This document shows, one piece after another, positions 10,106 to 21,325 of a stretch of 28,199 nucleotides of DNA (positions within the stretch are counted from its first letter, which is position 1; every line of letters starts with the position of its first letter). The position numbers and the translations under genes are program-made. The DNA is from Didymodactylos carnosus (taxonomy: Eukaryota > Rotifera > Eurotatoria > Philodinida > Philodinidae): the NCBI GenBank assembly GCA_905250885.1, contig CAJNOQ010001828.1:1-28199 (forward strand), written 5' to 3'. Below the pieces are notes generated by a model. That model was not told where the DNA came from. It ran no database searches and saw only the letters and a list, made by a program, of their open reading frames with translations.

Positions 10106-13100
10106 CTACAACGAAAACAAATTCGACTGAATTCTGTTAACCAGACTATTTTGGTTAGTCCTATAGATCTGCATATAACATGCATTACCCGAGTTGGCAA
10201 ACAACGCCGATGATAATCTGTAAGTAAAAAATGATGGAGAATGATAAGCCATGATGTATGCAATAAATTCAAGCCAACGACGAATAGAAAAATCGTTGAG
10301 AAATTTGTTATTAGATATTGTTATTATATTCGATGTTGATGGTGAAATCGTACGACGCTAAACTAATAAGTCAATAAGTACTTCTTCAATTAATGATCAT
10401 AATGCTAGTTACCCCACTATAAGCGAGATCGATTGCAGTTAACATTACTAATGTAATTATTTCATTACTGAGAGAGCGTGTTGTGATTTGAAAACCATTT
10501 GTATCTAATAAATGTCCACCAGACACGATTTTCTTATCATCAATAGGCGATATGTCTAAATGTAGATTTCTAAGATAAATGAGAGAAGTCTTGAATTGAA
10601 TATTTATCTTACCTCGATGATTGCATGTCATGTGTAATTTCAAATCTGTTTTGAATTTTTTTAAACACGGATATTTTAACGTTTCTATATCATTAAATGG
10701 TGTAGGTAGTAGAACTAAACCTCGATCATATAATGCCGATGGTGTTGTTGACGTTTGATCGTCTACTTTATGCTCTGTTAGTAATTGATTCACTAGTTCA
10801 GTTTTAACATATGTAAATAATTTTTGATATTTCACTATATTAGAAAAAGAAAAACAAAAGATATATTTTATTTTAATTTAAGCTACCTACCTCTTGGATT
10901 ATGTCCGTGTCGACATGATAAATTGGTTAAACTTCGTTTTGTTTCACCAAACGGAAAAAATTCGATTGGCATACCCTCATGTTGTGCCTTAAGTGATGAA
11001 TAGTAGAAATAGTTAATTTTAAATGTTTTATTTGAAAAAAGATTACTTACATATGAAAAACATTCATATGGTATAGGTTCAGCATCAATTTCTCTTAAAT
11101 AGGTTCGCCAAGAAAATTCTTTTTGATAATCTAAATAATGAATATTAGTGAAAAAATAAAACCATTTATATTCTCTTACGTTGTGGTCTATCAAACCGAT
11201 TAAATGTAGAATGTGGTAATGGCTTTTCCATCACAACATTTTTATATAAAACTCGTTGAATATATTCCCAATAGCCGCACGGATGTATATCGGCGTTATC
11301 AACTTCAGTCGTATAATCATAAGTTGGACCCCATCCATCAAAATTAATTGTTATTCGATTATCATCGTGCACAGCGACTAAACACATTCTATCAGTTAGT
11401 TATGTATTTTTATTTTTTTATAATAGTTAACGGTAAACTCTCTTCTTTTACTTCACAAAGTTTTCGATTTTAAATTGAACATAGTAGGAAAAGTTTTTTG
11501 GAAAAATTTGTTTTCTTCTGAAAAGCCAAAAAGCTTAGTTTTTTGGCTTCGGTCTCTCCTTTCCTTCGGTGCCTCAAAATTATTTCTTTTACGTAGTCTG
11601 ATAGAACATCTCTCTATATAATGTTACTACTTCTTGAATCTTTCGATGGTTTTTCGCAGGAATATGAATCTTGGCATAAATGCCCAAGAAAAGTAATCTG
11701 TTTAACTTTATCTGTCGTGCTCAAAACATTGATGATTCCAATCTACGTATATTAAGATCTTCTAAAAACTTGATCCGATCGAGGCATAACATTTATCACA
11801 AGATGAAACAACAAGTAATCTGTTTTTTCATCTCTGTGACAAGGCGAACACTTACTCTATTTGCTCTATCTGAGCACTTTGTTATTTTCAAAAACTCATA
11901 TCCTTTCAAACAAAAGATTGTAGAAGATTGAAATTGGTCCTGTTTTGTAGACAGGACTTTCTTCTGCATGAGACTATGTTCAATTTAAAATCGAAAATGT
12001 CGCGAAGAAAAAGGAGAAGTGTCCTCGTAATGTGAGAACTTAACATACTAATGTTTGCTATAGCCAGGATACTCGGATGTTTTCGATCTTTTGCTTCCAA
12101 ACGCATGCCTTTTTTAAATACTATATTTGTCTTGTTAAAATTATTAGATTTTTGAACTCCATTTTCAACATTTCGAACTTCTTCATCCTGTTTGAGAAAG
12201 AATACAAGCTAAAAACCTATGTGTATACTTTCGTTAACACATCTTACCATCATTGTTCGTGGATAATGAACAGCAATTGAAAATATTTTCATTTGTTCGG
12301 AAATTTTGACGTTTAATGTGGTACAATCGAAGAATGGTTGAAACATGGTTTTTGTAGATTTTCGTTTATATGTTTCATGTGACCAAGGAAAATCATTAAT
12401 ATAAAAAATGAATTCAAACACATTCTAAAAGGAAGATTCTGACATTTAATGAAAAAAGAGAATTTATTTTATAAATAACAAAACATACGGGCTTATTTGT
12501 TAGACGTATTTCAATATGTAGTTTTAATCCATGATAAATCCGTCCATCATCATATTTGTTTTCATCTTTTATTGTACTAGATGTATTCTTTTTCTTTTTG
12601 AAACCAGCAAATTGTTTTATTTCATCTAAAAGTTTTGATTGAATATCCTAATGGGGAAAAAAATAACAACACATTATGATTAAAAATTTTCAAATATTAA
12701 ATTGATCACTGATTAACCGTGTTCTTAGTAGCTGTTTGTTGTTGTTCATATTCATTGGAAATTATAGATTGATTGAATTTTTGTTTATTTTTAATCTGCT
12801 CATCTGAACCATACATAAATGTAATTTTATCATCAGATCCTAGTCCAAAATTTTTTCTAAAAGAATATTTTAATTCTATAAAATATTTACACCAACATAG
12901 TTATCAAACTTACATAATACAACCAATTTGAATACTTCCATCAAAAAATTCATTTTGTACATTATTATGTTCATTATTCAACATTATTATACCAAATTGA
13001 TTACATCCGTCTGGTCGCAAAGATGATAGTGAATTATAAGAAATATTACCATCGGATAGAGATATTATCATTGAATATAAATTTCGACTATTCGTATATG

Positions 13101-16100
13101 TATTAAAATTATTTTTTATACTTGGTACTAGAATTGAACATGCATCCTGAAACAAAAGAATAGAGCAAATGAGTCAATAATCAAATAATAATCAAATATA
13201 GCCTACATAGAGAGATTTTGAAGCAAATGGACGCATTCCACATATTGCACAATTAGAAGATAATGTTGAAAAATAAGAATAATGATAGAGCGATATATTG
13301 TACCATTGTTCATGCATAAAATCATCATCTAAATAAAAAGAGTTATTCTATCGATGATATACAAAAAGTTTTAGTTCCTACCTGTTAAACTAGTTTCATT
13401 ACGTTTTATTTTGACCTTTAGAAAACAGAAACAAAATACAGTTGACTAGATATATTAAATAACGTTTTCATTCGTACTTTGAATGCATAATCCAGTTTTA
13501 ATAATAATGCCCATGTTAGAATATAATATTCTCGAGCAGTATAATTTAACATATCGTAATTCAATTGGGAAGCTGGATTATTTTTTGCCTCTTCATCATC
13601 ATTACTGTATAAATTAATGGCACGAAATTGAAATGTTAAAACTTGAACAATAATGGGAGAAAAATAAGCATATTTAACTAATTTGTTACTTTTTTACTTT
13701 TACCTTGTGAATACTGTTCATTATCTTCAAACTGAATTAATATTTCAATTGCACCATCTATTAATAAAGATAAAAAACAATAGAAATAATTACAGTTTTG
13801 GTAACTGTTGTTTATCGTACCCACCTTGTATGAGTAAAATACGTGTTGATGCAATTAACAATTTTTGACATGGTAAAGTTTTATAGAGTGAAAATAGTAT
13901 AGATTCATCACATGGATTTAGAATATGAAAACGGATATATAAATCTAACTCTTTTTGCCAATTGACCGACCAAACAGTTTCCTACAAGAAGTATTATGAA
14001 TATAAAATGGATTTTTTTTCGTTCAGTAAATCATACCAACGGAAATGGTAGTGTAGAAGGTACAGCAGTAGATGCCACAAACATATTTTCATCATTGACT
14101 GTAAATGAATGTATAATATTCCATTTATTCATAATAGTTTGGAAAAATTTTAACTAAAATAAGTACAAAATAAATATTACTATGTATTTTATAACAACAA
14201 TCTATATAAACATACATTTTCGTGTCCAATTTCTCGTTTTAAATCATGTTCGGTAAAAAAGGCTGCATTTGTACCAATGGCACTAAATTGTCCAAAAAAT
14301 TGTTTGTTGTGATCATTTGTCTCATGTGGATGTTGTGTCGTCATGTTTAATACTTTATTTATAACTTGACAATACAAATCTAAATTTGAAACATAATAAT
14401 CATGAACAATAAAACCATTTTGCTAAAAAAGAAAATAATAACAAAAATACATCTATTTCAGTTCATAAAATCTGTCAATCGTTACTGTTAGAAGTTTTTG
14501 TGCGATATATGCTTGTGCTATATTGATAAAATCCACATTTTCTACTGATGAATTTTGATTTGAAATGAGTTTACTAACAATATCTTTTAACAATTCTTTC
14601 ACATCATTTATATTTTGTTTTTTAAAGCATTCATCTAATTCGTTAAAACTGAATGTTTCATGTGAATTAACCATTACATCATCTAAGAACAATTGTAAAA
14701 ATTGACTCTGAAATAAGAAAATAAAACACATACACAGATCATTTATTATCTTAAAACGTGTGTAAATTACGTATATTACATCTGATTTGCCATCATATTT
14801 GAATAGAGGACATTCTTCAACACTTAATTTCTTTTTCAATATTTGACATTTTGTATGTAAATGTAATAGCTTGCTTAATTGCATTGAACGTTGAAAATCA
14901 TCTACTATATCGTTCGATCTATGGTGAACAATTTTTTTTGATGTACATTATCCTATTGAGAAATTATTAACTTTTTTACTTTTTTAACAATTGTTCATTC
15001 ATAAGTTTCTTGTATAATTGTTCAGATATTTTTTTTATTTCATTCAAAGCCGATTTTAATTCATTTAAAAATTGTTCATAATCAAATTCATGTTTGTCCA
15101 CGATGAATCGAAATATTTTTTTCATCTATACTAACAAATTAGAGCAATATTTAAATCGAATTATCTTTTAAAATTTTATACGTACTAGATAATCCGATGT
15201 GCACACTGTTTTGTCTATTGTTAATAAACTTTTTAATACATTTTGTACATTTTTCGTATGACTTAAATTTGAATCAAGAGTAATATAAATAATTGTTGGA
15301 TAAAATGTTTCAGTAATTTGTTTGAACAACAATGGCTAAATGAACAAATATATTCACATACTACTAAACATTTTCCTATACAATGGATGGAATTCACTGT
15401 TCTTTTTGAATAAAGTTTGACAGATGAATATTTGCAATTTTTTCTCTTTAATAGAGGACAGTTGGGGACATTTGTCTATAGAAAAATATATTTAAAACAG
15501 TAGTGAAAATCTTTTTAAAGAAATACAGTTTTTAGATTATTTCTATCTAACAGCAGATAGTTTAGTTTATAACTCATGCAAACTGCTTCATACTTAACGA
15601 GATTTTAGTGTGTGAGCTAAATTTCACTAAAAAATGATTTTAATAGCAGCTTTGATAGAAGGAAGAAAAGTATGCATCTCGATTGAGAATCGAACCCAGG
15701 ACATTGGTATTCACGACCATTGCTGACCGCTGAGCTGTCTTGGATTCGATTCCCAGTTGAGATGCATACTTTTCTTCCTTCTGTCAAAGCTGCCGTTAAA
15801 ATCACTTTTCATTGCTTCATACTTTCAAAATATAACTCGAACTTAGCAGCATTGATTTCTTATAACGTTCTCTACAAAATCTTAAACTCAACATGTAACT
15901 TTGCATTTTTCTGTTGTATAAGCATCATTAGCAGTCTCTGTACGGTATATCCAGAGGGTAAGATCAGAAGCAATTTACTCTATTTTTCGTATTTTAAAAA
16001 TAAACATTGCCACATGTGTCGACGTTGTCGAACATTCTATGTTTTCAATTAATTTTAAAGTTCTTAAACCTCATAAAAACGTGATGAGAATGGTCTCTTA

Positions 16101-17580
16101 AACTACTGTCATCCGAGAACAATAATAGATGAACATTTGAAACTTGCATAGATTTATAAAGGATAGTCTAGTAGTTATAACTCACTTATGAGAAAGAAAA
16201 ATCCAAAAACTTTTTTTAATGACAGAAAATCCTACCTAACAAAAAATCATCTTCAGAGAGTAGAATTAATTTTATTTGTTTTTGACAGATCAATGACACC
16301 AGCTGCCCTCTATCGATTGATAAAACCGCAAGTCTCTATCTCTTTCCTATCGAACATTATTCAAAAAAAATTAGTGGATATGCAAGGTGTATTCAAATAA
16401 ATTGTAGATTTCAGATATTGACATCTGAATCAATACCGTTGTACATTCAATTGCATGAATTTCACATTCTTGATTTTCTTTTGTTGTATGAATCGATGTA
16501 TGATAACCGATATAGAATATATCATCTTTAACATGTTTTTTCTTGTGATGTTTCGTCAGTGCTACGGGTGACAATGGTTTTCTAAATTGTTGTAATTGAT
16601 TCAAAATTAGTTGACTTTCCTCATGATGATTTGAATTATAGATAATTAATTTTATTTTATGATTTGAAGTTGCATCTGTCGTCTAAACAGATATAGAGCT
16701 TAGATTTTTAACCATATCTATTTGACAAAATCTATATACCTTAGAAAATACTTTAGTCAGTATTGATAGTGCATTTGTTTTAAAATATTGATATGCTTTT
16801 ACTAAATGGTTAATTGAATTATCTTCGGATAAATCAATTTTCTACGAATAATCAGAATAAAATCATTTTACATAGAACATTTAGTACTAAGAAAACAGAC
16901 CTATATCATACCACTTCGATTGATTTTCCTCGAGTTTTCATTTCGTTCAAATATTTAATAGCAAATTGTGTAATATTTGGACATGCACGAATATGAATTG
17001 TTTGAAGAAGTGGCCATTCCAATTGACTTAACTCATAAATATGTGCATCCGTTAATAAAACATTGGCATCACATTCAACAATTCTTGGTTGTTGTGAATT
17101 TACTAGTTTTGAATCATTTACAATATAATTCTAAACAAATTTGAATGAAAAATAAATATTTTTAAAAATTTGATCGTCAAAGTTTAAACTTACTTTAAAA
17201 TTTTTCATAGTAAACGGAGATATAGTTGAAATATTTATTTTTGTCGGAATTGGTGGAAGTGGTGATGATTTTGGCCTAAAAGCTCTCTCAGAATCGTTAT
17301 CATCATATTTATGTTTCATGGATGAATCTGGCAGTGTTTCAACTTTTCGTTTGATCTTTGATTTTTTATCTTTGGAAATTGTCTGTACTGGTGGATATGA
17401 TGTTGATTTTGGCGAAACAACTTTCTCAGAATCGTTGTCATCATCAGGTGAAGCTGGCAGTGTTTCAACTTTTCGTCTGGACTTTGACTTTTTATCTTTG
17501 GAAATGTATTCAGTATCATTGTTTTCATCAAAAATATCATCATCAATTTTCTTGCTTTTTAGACCTTTTTTGCTGGCCAT
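10106..17580 (-). CDS. Pseudo-Roco protein: degenerate Roc, COR, MBT repeat
   Basis: Exons: 17580-17194, 17130-16912, 16841-16740, 16682-16437, 15335-15186, 15125-14980, 14918-14780, 14707-14486, 14422-14216, 14153-14037, 13981-13825, 13757-13704, 13641-13478, 13415-13382, 13328-13207, 13146-12914, 12856-12718, 12647-12489, 12424-12248, 12187-12049, 11377-11180, 11130-11051, 10987-10891, 10834-10613, 10555-10413, 10357-10106. Phases agree; about 1434 aa. 1-129 is charged, with two 42-residue repeats (SKDKKSK). 130-202 looks LRR-like (LQTIHIRACPNIT). At 247-259 KLIIYNSNHHEES aligns with KLMMVGLGGAGKT of the neighbour, so Gly, Gly and Lys of the P-loop are lost. About 450-770 aligns with the neighbour's COR (FTEHDL, STAVPSTLP, KELDLYIRF). 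1083-1165 is an MBT repeat (GMRLEAKDRKHPS, INFDGW, YDY, DIHPCGY), followed by an arm of a second (FSWRTYLREIDAEP). The middle (770-1058, with CAICGMRPF) is unrecognised. The last exon is uncertain: reading on without the 55-bp intron ends at 10386. An in-frame Met at 17613 is an alternative start. Confidence 0.75.
11440..12022. mobile_element. Inverted-repeat element in the MBT intron
   Basis: A 25-base sequence at 11461-11485 (starting TTTTCGATTTTAAATTG) is repeated exactly and inverted at 11973-11997. Weaker symmetry extends outward to about 11440 and 12022 (CTTCTTTTACTTC against CTTCTCCTTTTTCTTC). The element fills most of the 671-bp intron 12048-11378, which splits the MBT repeat of the host gene. 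The interior has no convincing reading frame. Probably a non-autonomous DNA element; family unknown. Confidence 0.65.
15629..15811. repeat. tRNA-derived palindrome (SINE-like or tRNA pseudogene)
   Basis: Arms 15629-15703 and 15736-15811 are inverted copies of about 75 bp with a few mismatches. On the minus strand the centre reads like a tRNA. AGCTCAGCGG (15727-15736) matches an A box/D arm, TGGT-7 nt-ACCA matches an anticodon stem-loop, and GGTTCGATTCT (15686-15696) matches a B box/T arm. The right arm repeats the B-box half in the opposite direction (GGATTCGATTCCC). No clean acceptor stem is visible and the T-stem has a mismatch, so a working tRNA is unlikely. It sits in the 1101-bp intron 16436-15336 of the MBT gene. 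Confidence 0.65.
16300..16372 (+). repeat. Dispersed repeat, copy B
   Basis: AAACCGCAAGTCTCTATCTC, TTTCCTAT and CATTATTCAAAAA match copy A (545-695) with scattered changes. It lies in the same long intron as the tRNA-derived palindrome. Confidence 0.45.
17265..17516 (-). repeat. In-frame 126-bp tandem repeat in the N-terminus of the MBT gene
   Basis: Two copies offset by 126 bp (for instance GCAGTGTTTCAACTTTTCGT at 17331 and 17457), coding for a 42-residue unit SKDKKSK...RKVETLP...DDNDSE. The offset is a multiple of three, so copy number can change without breaking the frame. The unit is Lys/Ser/Asp-rich and probably disordered. Confidence 0.8.
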
Positions 17581-17613
17581 ATTCAAATCTAGAAAGTGGG
17601 TTTTAAAGTACAA

Positions 17614-18815
17614 CTAAAAACTAAATTTTTCACAAAAACTAGTCTTGTTTAAATTGAATAGTTATAACTTTGTTCGATTGAAGAAGATTCAACATTTATC
17701 AAGTTGATTCAGTACGTTTACTAACTAATAATGATGTCTGATTATTGCTAGTAAAAATTCAAAAAACGAATACTTTTATTCTCTCATCGAATTTCTTCTT
17801 CTCATTCTGTCATATCTATTACAAACACCGTAGGTGTTCATCTACAAAAAATAGTGTGCTTAAACAATAAAAGTCACCAGAAATTCATAGAAAAAAGTTT
17901 AAAAAGAATGGCATCGTCGTCATATTATTCTCGTTTCTTTAAAAAGCAAACAGAAAAAGAAAAGAAAGCATGACAAACTAAATCAAGAGAGAAATAAAAT
18001 TTTTTGCTTTTATAAGAAATACAAATATGTCTACAGAATCTTTTCAAAATCAACTCAACGGTATCACGTATGTCATAAATTGTAGAGCAGAATAAATTCC
18101 ATGACAACATCGATTTATGTCTATTGTCCGAATCTCCTTTGATATTAAATACGGATCGAAAATCTGCTATATTATTTTTTCACTTTTAGTACTAAGAAAA
18201 TTAGAAATTTTTAAAATTCTAGGTTAAACTCTTATTTATCAATTTAAATTTTTAATGTCCCTGAAAGTTATATTTAAACAGTAAAAAGAAACTGATAACG
18301 TTAGTTTAAATTGTTTTTATTATTATTCGCAAGGTCATAAAAAAAAAGAATATTTCTTGTTTTCATTTCTGTTGATTACTATTGTAGTCAAAGAAACGTC
18401 TGTTTGATTTGTATTTAAATAACAAGACCATAGAAAAGTAAGCCATTTTTTTAAAAATAAGGGAGATCATGCTTTTAAAACATCTTTTATCAATTAATTA
18501 TCTGTCCCAAATGAGTGTATCTGTTGTGTATTCAGAAGAAGTAGTTTAAGTGAGAATGTGAGCCATTTCAGGATATCTTCTTCACATTTCACATTTGTGC
18601 TCTTGTCCAGGTTTCTAAAAAAAGAATTTAGTATTATATAGATGTACACTTAAAACGAAAACCTCTATTTCACTATCATGGGCATTATTATGTTCACACA
18701 AAGATGATATATAGTGCCACATCTGAACCACCAAAGTTAAGAGGTCGCTTAGATCTCATTTTAAAGAGGACAGTTTGAACTATCGATTCATGAAAGGAAG
18801 CGAAAATGTTTGTAT
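17614..18815. other. Intergenic, likely promoter region of the MBT gene; no gene seen
   Basis: AT-rich, with short frames only. It should hold the promoter of the minus-strand gene starting at 17580, but no element can be pinned down by eye. Confidence 0.4.
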
Positions 18816-18819
18816 GGCA

Positions 18820-18980
18820 ACTTTCGAAATACGAACCTGGTTTTCCAAAAATCTCATTAAAAACAAACTTGCGCAAAAGATTTTGAAAAGGTTTTTCTCA
18901 TTGAACTACGTGTCCCGATCTTGTCTCTCTAATGGTGAAAATCGAATGCCTTATTCCTATGAAAAGTTATGCGAAAAATA
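18820..18980 (+). repeat. Dispersed repeat, copy C
   Basis: Shares CTGGTTTTCCAA, TGTCTCTCTAATGG, GAAAATCG, TTATTCCTATGAAAAGTTAT with copies A and B. Open frame 18775-19026 crosses it but resembles the remnant frame in copy A. Confidence 0.45.
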
Positions 18981-19439
18981 TCCATCGGCATTTTTTTTTC
19001 AAGCAGATAAGTATCTTATGTACTGAATAAATATCGACATAACGAGTCGTTTGGCGTATTAACGATCACGTGTGCTGTAATTATGGGACCTAAAAACTTT
19101 TTAAAACAGGCTTTTTCAACCAAAAGCATTGATTCCTAAACTTGTGACGCCCATATTTTGAAACTGCGGTGAGAAAAAAAAGTTGATTCAGTTCAATTTT
19201 CAGCGTGTACAATACAAGTCAAGATCCATGGATCCAAAAATATGAAATTTGTCTTCTTCTTTAAATCTGTTCAGTTTGTACTTTGAACAGTGTCGACTAG
19301 ATATTCAAAAATTCTTAGTGAATCGTAAATGAACGTTATTAAAAACTATAATATAGTTCTCACTATTAGGATTCTAACAAAATATCACCCAACCTTGAAA
19401 AAAACCTTAGACAAAATAATCTATACCTTAGTAAGATCT

Positions 19440-19795
19440 TACTAAACTCGATATACCGACTCTGGAGAGCGCGACATTTGGGGGCTGACACTTGGGCGTG
19501 CGCGACATTTGGGCGCAACAACATTTGAGCTTCAAAGGTGAGGGGGAGTGTGAGGGTGAGCATCGATGAAGATTAAGCAAGCAGTGACTACAGTTGAATA
19601 TGAGTAATATAGAAAAAACCGTACTAAGTTTATTTAATAGAAAATTTTATCTTTATCCATCATACTTTAACAAATGCACTCTTACTGAATGCATCGTACA
19701 TGCGTCCAGATGTCGTTTCATCCGAATGTCACTCTCCCCCTAGTGTCGTTGCATCCACATGTCGCGTGCCCCCAAGTGTCTGGTAATCTTGGAGT
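19440..19795. mobile_element. Inverted-repeat element built of GACA(T/C)TTGGG units
   Basis: The left arm (19455-19540) contains GCGACATTTGGGGGC, GACACTTGGGCG, GCGACATTTGGGCGC, ACATTTGAGC at roughly 18-20 bp spacing. The right arm (19690-19785) contains the complementary units (CCAGATGTCG, CCGAATGTCA, CCACATGTCGCG, CCCCCAAGTGTC). The outer parts are also weakly symmetric (ACTCGATATACCGACTC against ACTCCAAGATTACCAGAC). The centre is AT-rich and non-coding. A small non-autonomous element with subterminal repeats is the simplest reading. Confidence 0.6.
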
Positions 19796-19799
19796 GTAG

Positions 19800-21325
19800 A
19801 AATATAATTTAACATTTAGTATTACAAGAAGTGATGAATATCTATTTAACATTTGTGAAAATGATAATTTACATTCTCACAGAATAGAAAAGGAATATTA
19901 ATCATGAGATCATAAATGTTAAAATATCAAATTGTTATTCCATTTAACTACACGTAAAGATACGAAAAAGATAATAAGTAATAGAAATACAAATTCGAAT
20001 TATTTAATAATCAATCATCATTATTAACAGCAATAATAAATAATAATTACTATTTTCTTTTGATAACATTTTCAAACCAAACTAGTGAATTAGATGGAAT
20101 ATCAATAAAAAAATTTGGTATCATACTCTCAATGATGACAAAGATTATGTCAGTTTAACGAAATAATAATTATCTGATTTTATACGTCATTTTTCTAACT
20201 AAAATTGCAAATAATAGTCGTTAACCAACTGTTATCAAAATTTCCCTTATAAATAAACTAGTCCCTATATTTTTCTTCGACCATATTAGAACGAAACTAG
20301 CTGGTATTGATGCTGGTAATCAGCAACATTTTTATTACGATTCTCTTGCACAATGCATTAATCAAGTAAACCTAAAAACCATGTAAATATCAAATGTAGT
20401 GTTAGAACTATTCAGACAGTTTATGTCGGAAAAGAATACGGTCAGGTCTAACGATATGTCACAATCTGGATTAAGTAATTAAAACTTATCTGGATTAAAA
20501 TTTTGAAATTATTGGCCAAAGCGTGAAGTAATTGCATTAGCTATTATTAACACCGAAATAGTATAGTACCTCCCAATCTCTTGTGTCTTGAGTGGCATGA
20601 TAGCTCATGATCATGCTCCTATACTGAACGCCCTATCATTACAGACCTCTTTTACCGCTAAGATATAAGGGTTTTATATATTTTTAGAAAAACGTTAATA
20701 AATCATGTCTAAACACGTGAAAGAATTTACCGTTTTACCAAAATATAAACATTACTCTCCTCTGTCTTAAAGTTTGTGTTGTGAGTTTAAGTGTGACTTT
20801 TAATTATCATATAACCATCCCACTCACCTCCCCGTTAAAAAAATGACTATGTCCACCGTATCGAGTATCAAACGTCATCCAAAGACTATCATTGTGCTTT
20901 ATTCAAACCACGCGCAAACTGAACTCCACAGTTCTGGTGGTTGCTAATTGTTCTTGCATTTACCTCCTATAAATCTCTTTTCACAATACTAAAGTGATTT
21001 TCCAAAAAATTGTTCACGCCTGATTCTGTTTTCTAATCAGAAATTCTGTAAGGTAGCAAGAGCAGGTACAACTGATACTTGAGTCAACAACTTGAAGTTA
21101 ACATTATAGTTTTGTCCAGCGACTGAATAGCGACGGCATCTGCTGGCTATAGATGTCTCACATACCATTACCATTCAATATGGAGACTCATATCTGAATT
21201 TTTCTTTGCTTATTTTCCACAAATAAAAATTTAGTTTACTTGAGCTGTCTTTTGAAATTTTTCTTTTTATTATTAATTTTGTCTCGACAGTGATACGCTA
21301 ACATCTTGGACTTTTACTTCACTAT
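19800..21325. other. AT-rich intergenic DNA, nothing recognised
   Basis: No coding frame, RNA gene or long repeat was seen. A 7-bp hairpin (GCATGAT/ATCATGC) lies near 20600. Confidence 0.4.

Noticed and set aside
10386..10555. Stop at 10386 as the end of the MBT gene
   Set aside because: Possible, but a 55-bp GT-AG intron (10412-10358) in phase leads to a longer frame that reads like protein; kept as the alternative end.
12077..12280. Plus-strand frame opposite the MBT exon
   Set aside because: Antisense of an exon that clearly encodes GMRLEAKDRKHPS of the MBT repeat.
15675..15745. A functional tRNA gene
   Set aside because: A and B boxes are present, but no acceptor stem pairs, the T-stem has mismatches and the second half is duplicated in inverse; better seen as a tRNA-derived repeat.
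17431..17460. TCATCAG as another hammerhead core
   Set aside because: It is coding sequence of the N-terminal repeat and no GAAA or GTC partner lies at a fitting distance.
17318..17617. Plus-strand frames opposite the MBT gene N-terminus
   Set aside because: Ser/Phe-rich complement of the Lys/Asp-rich sense repeat; antisense shadow.
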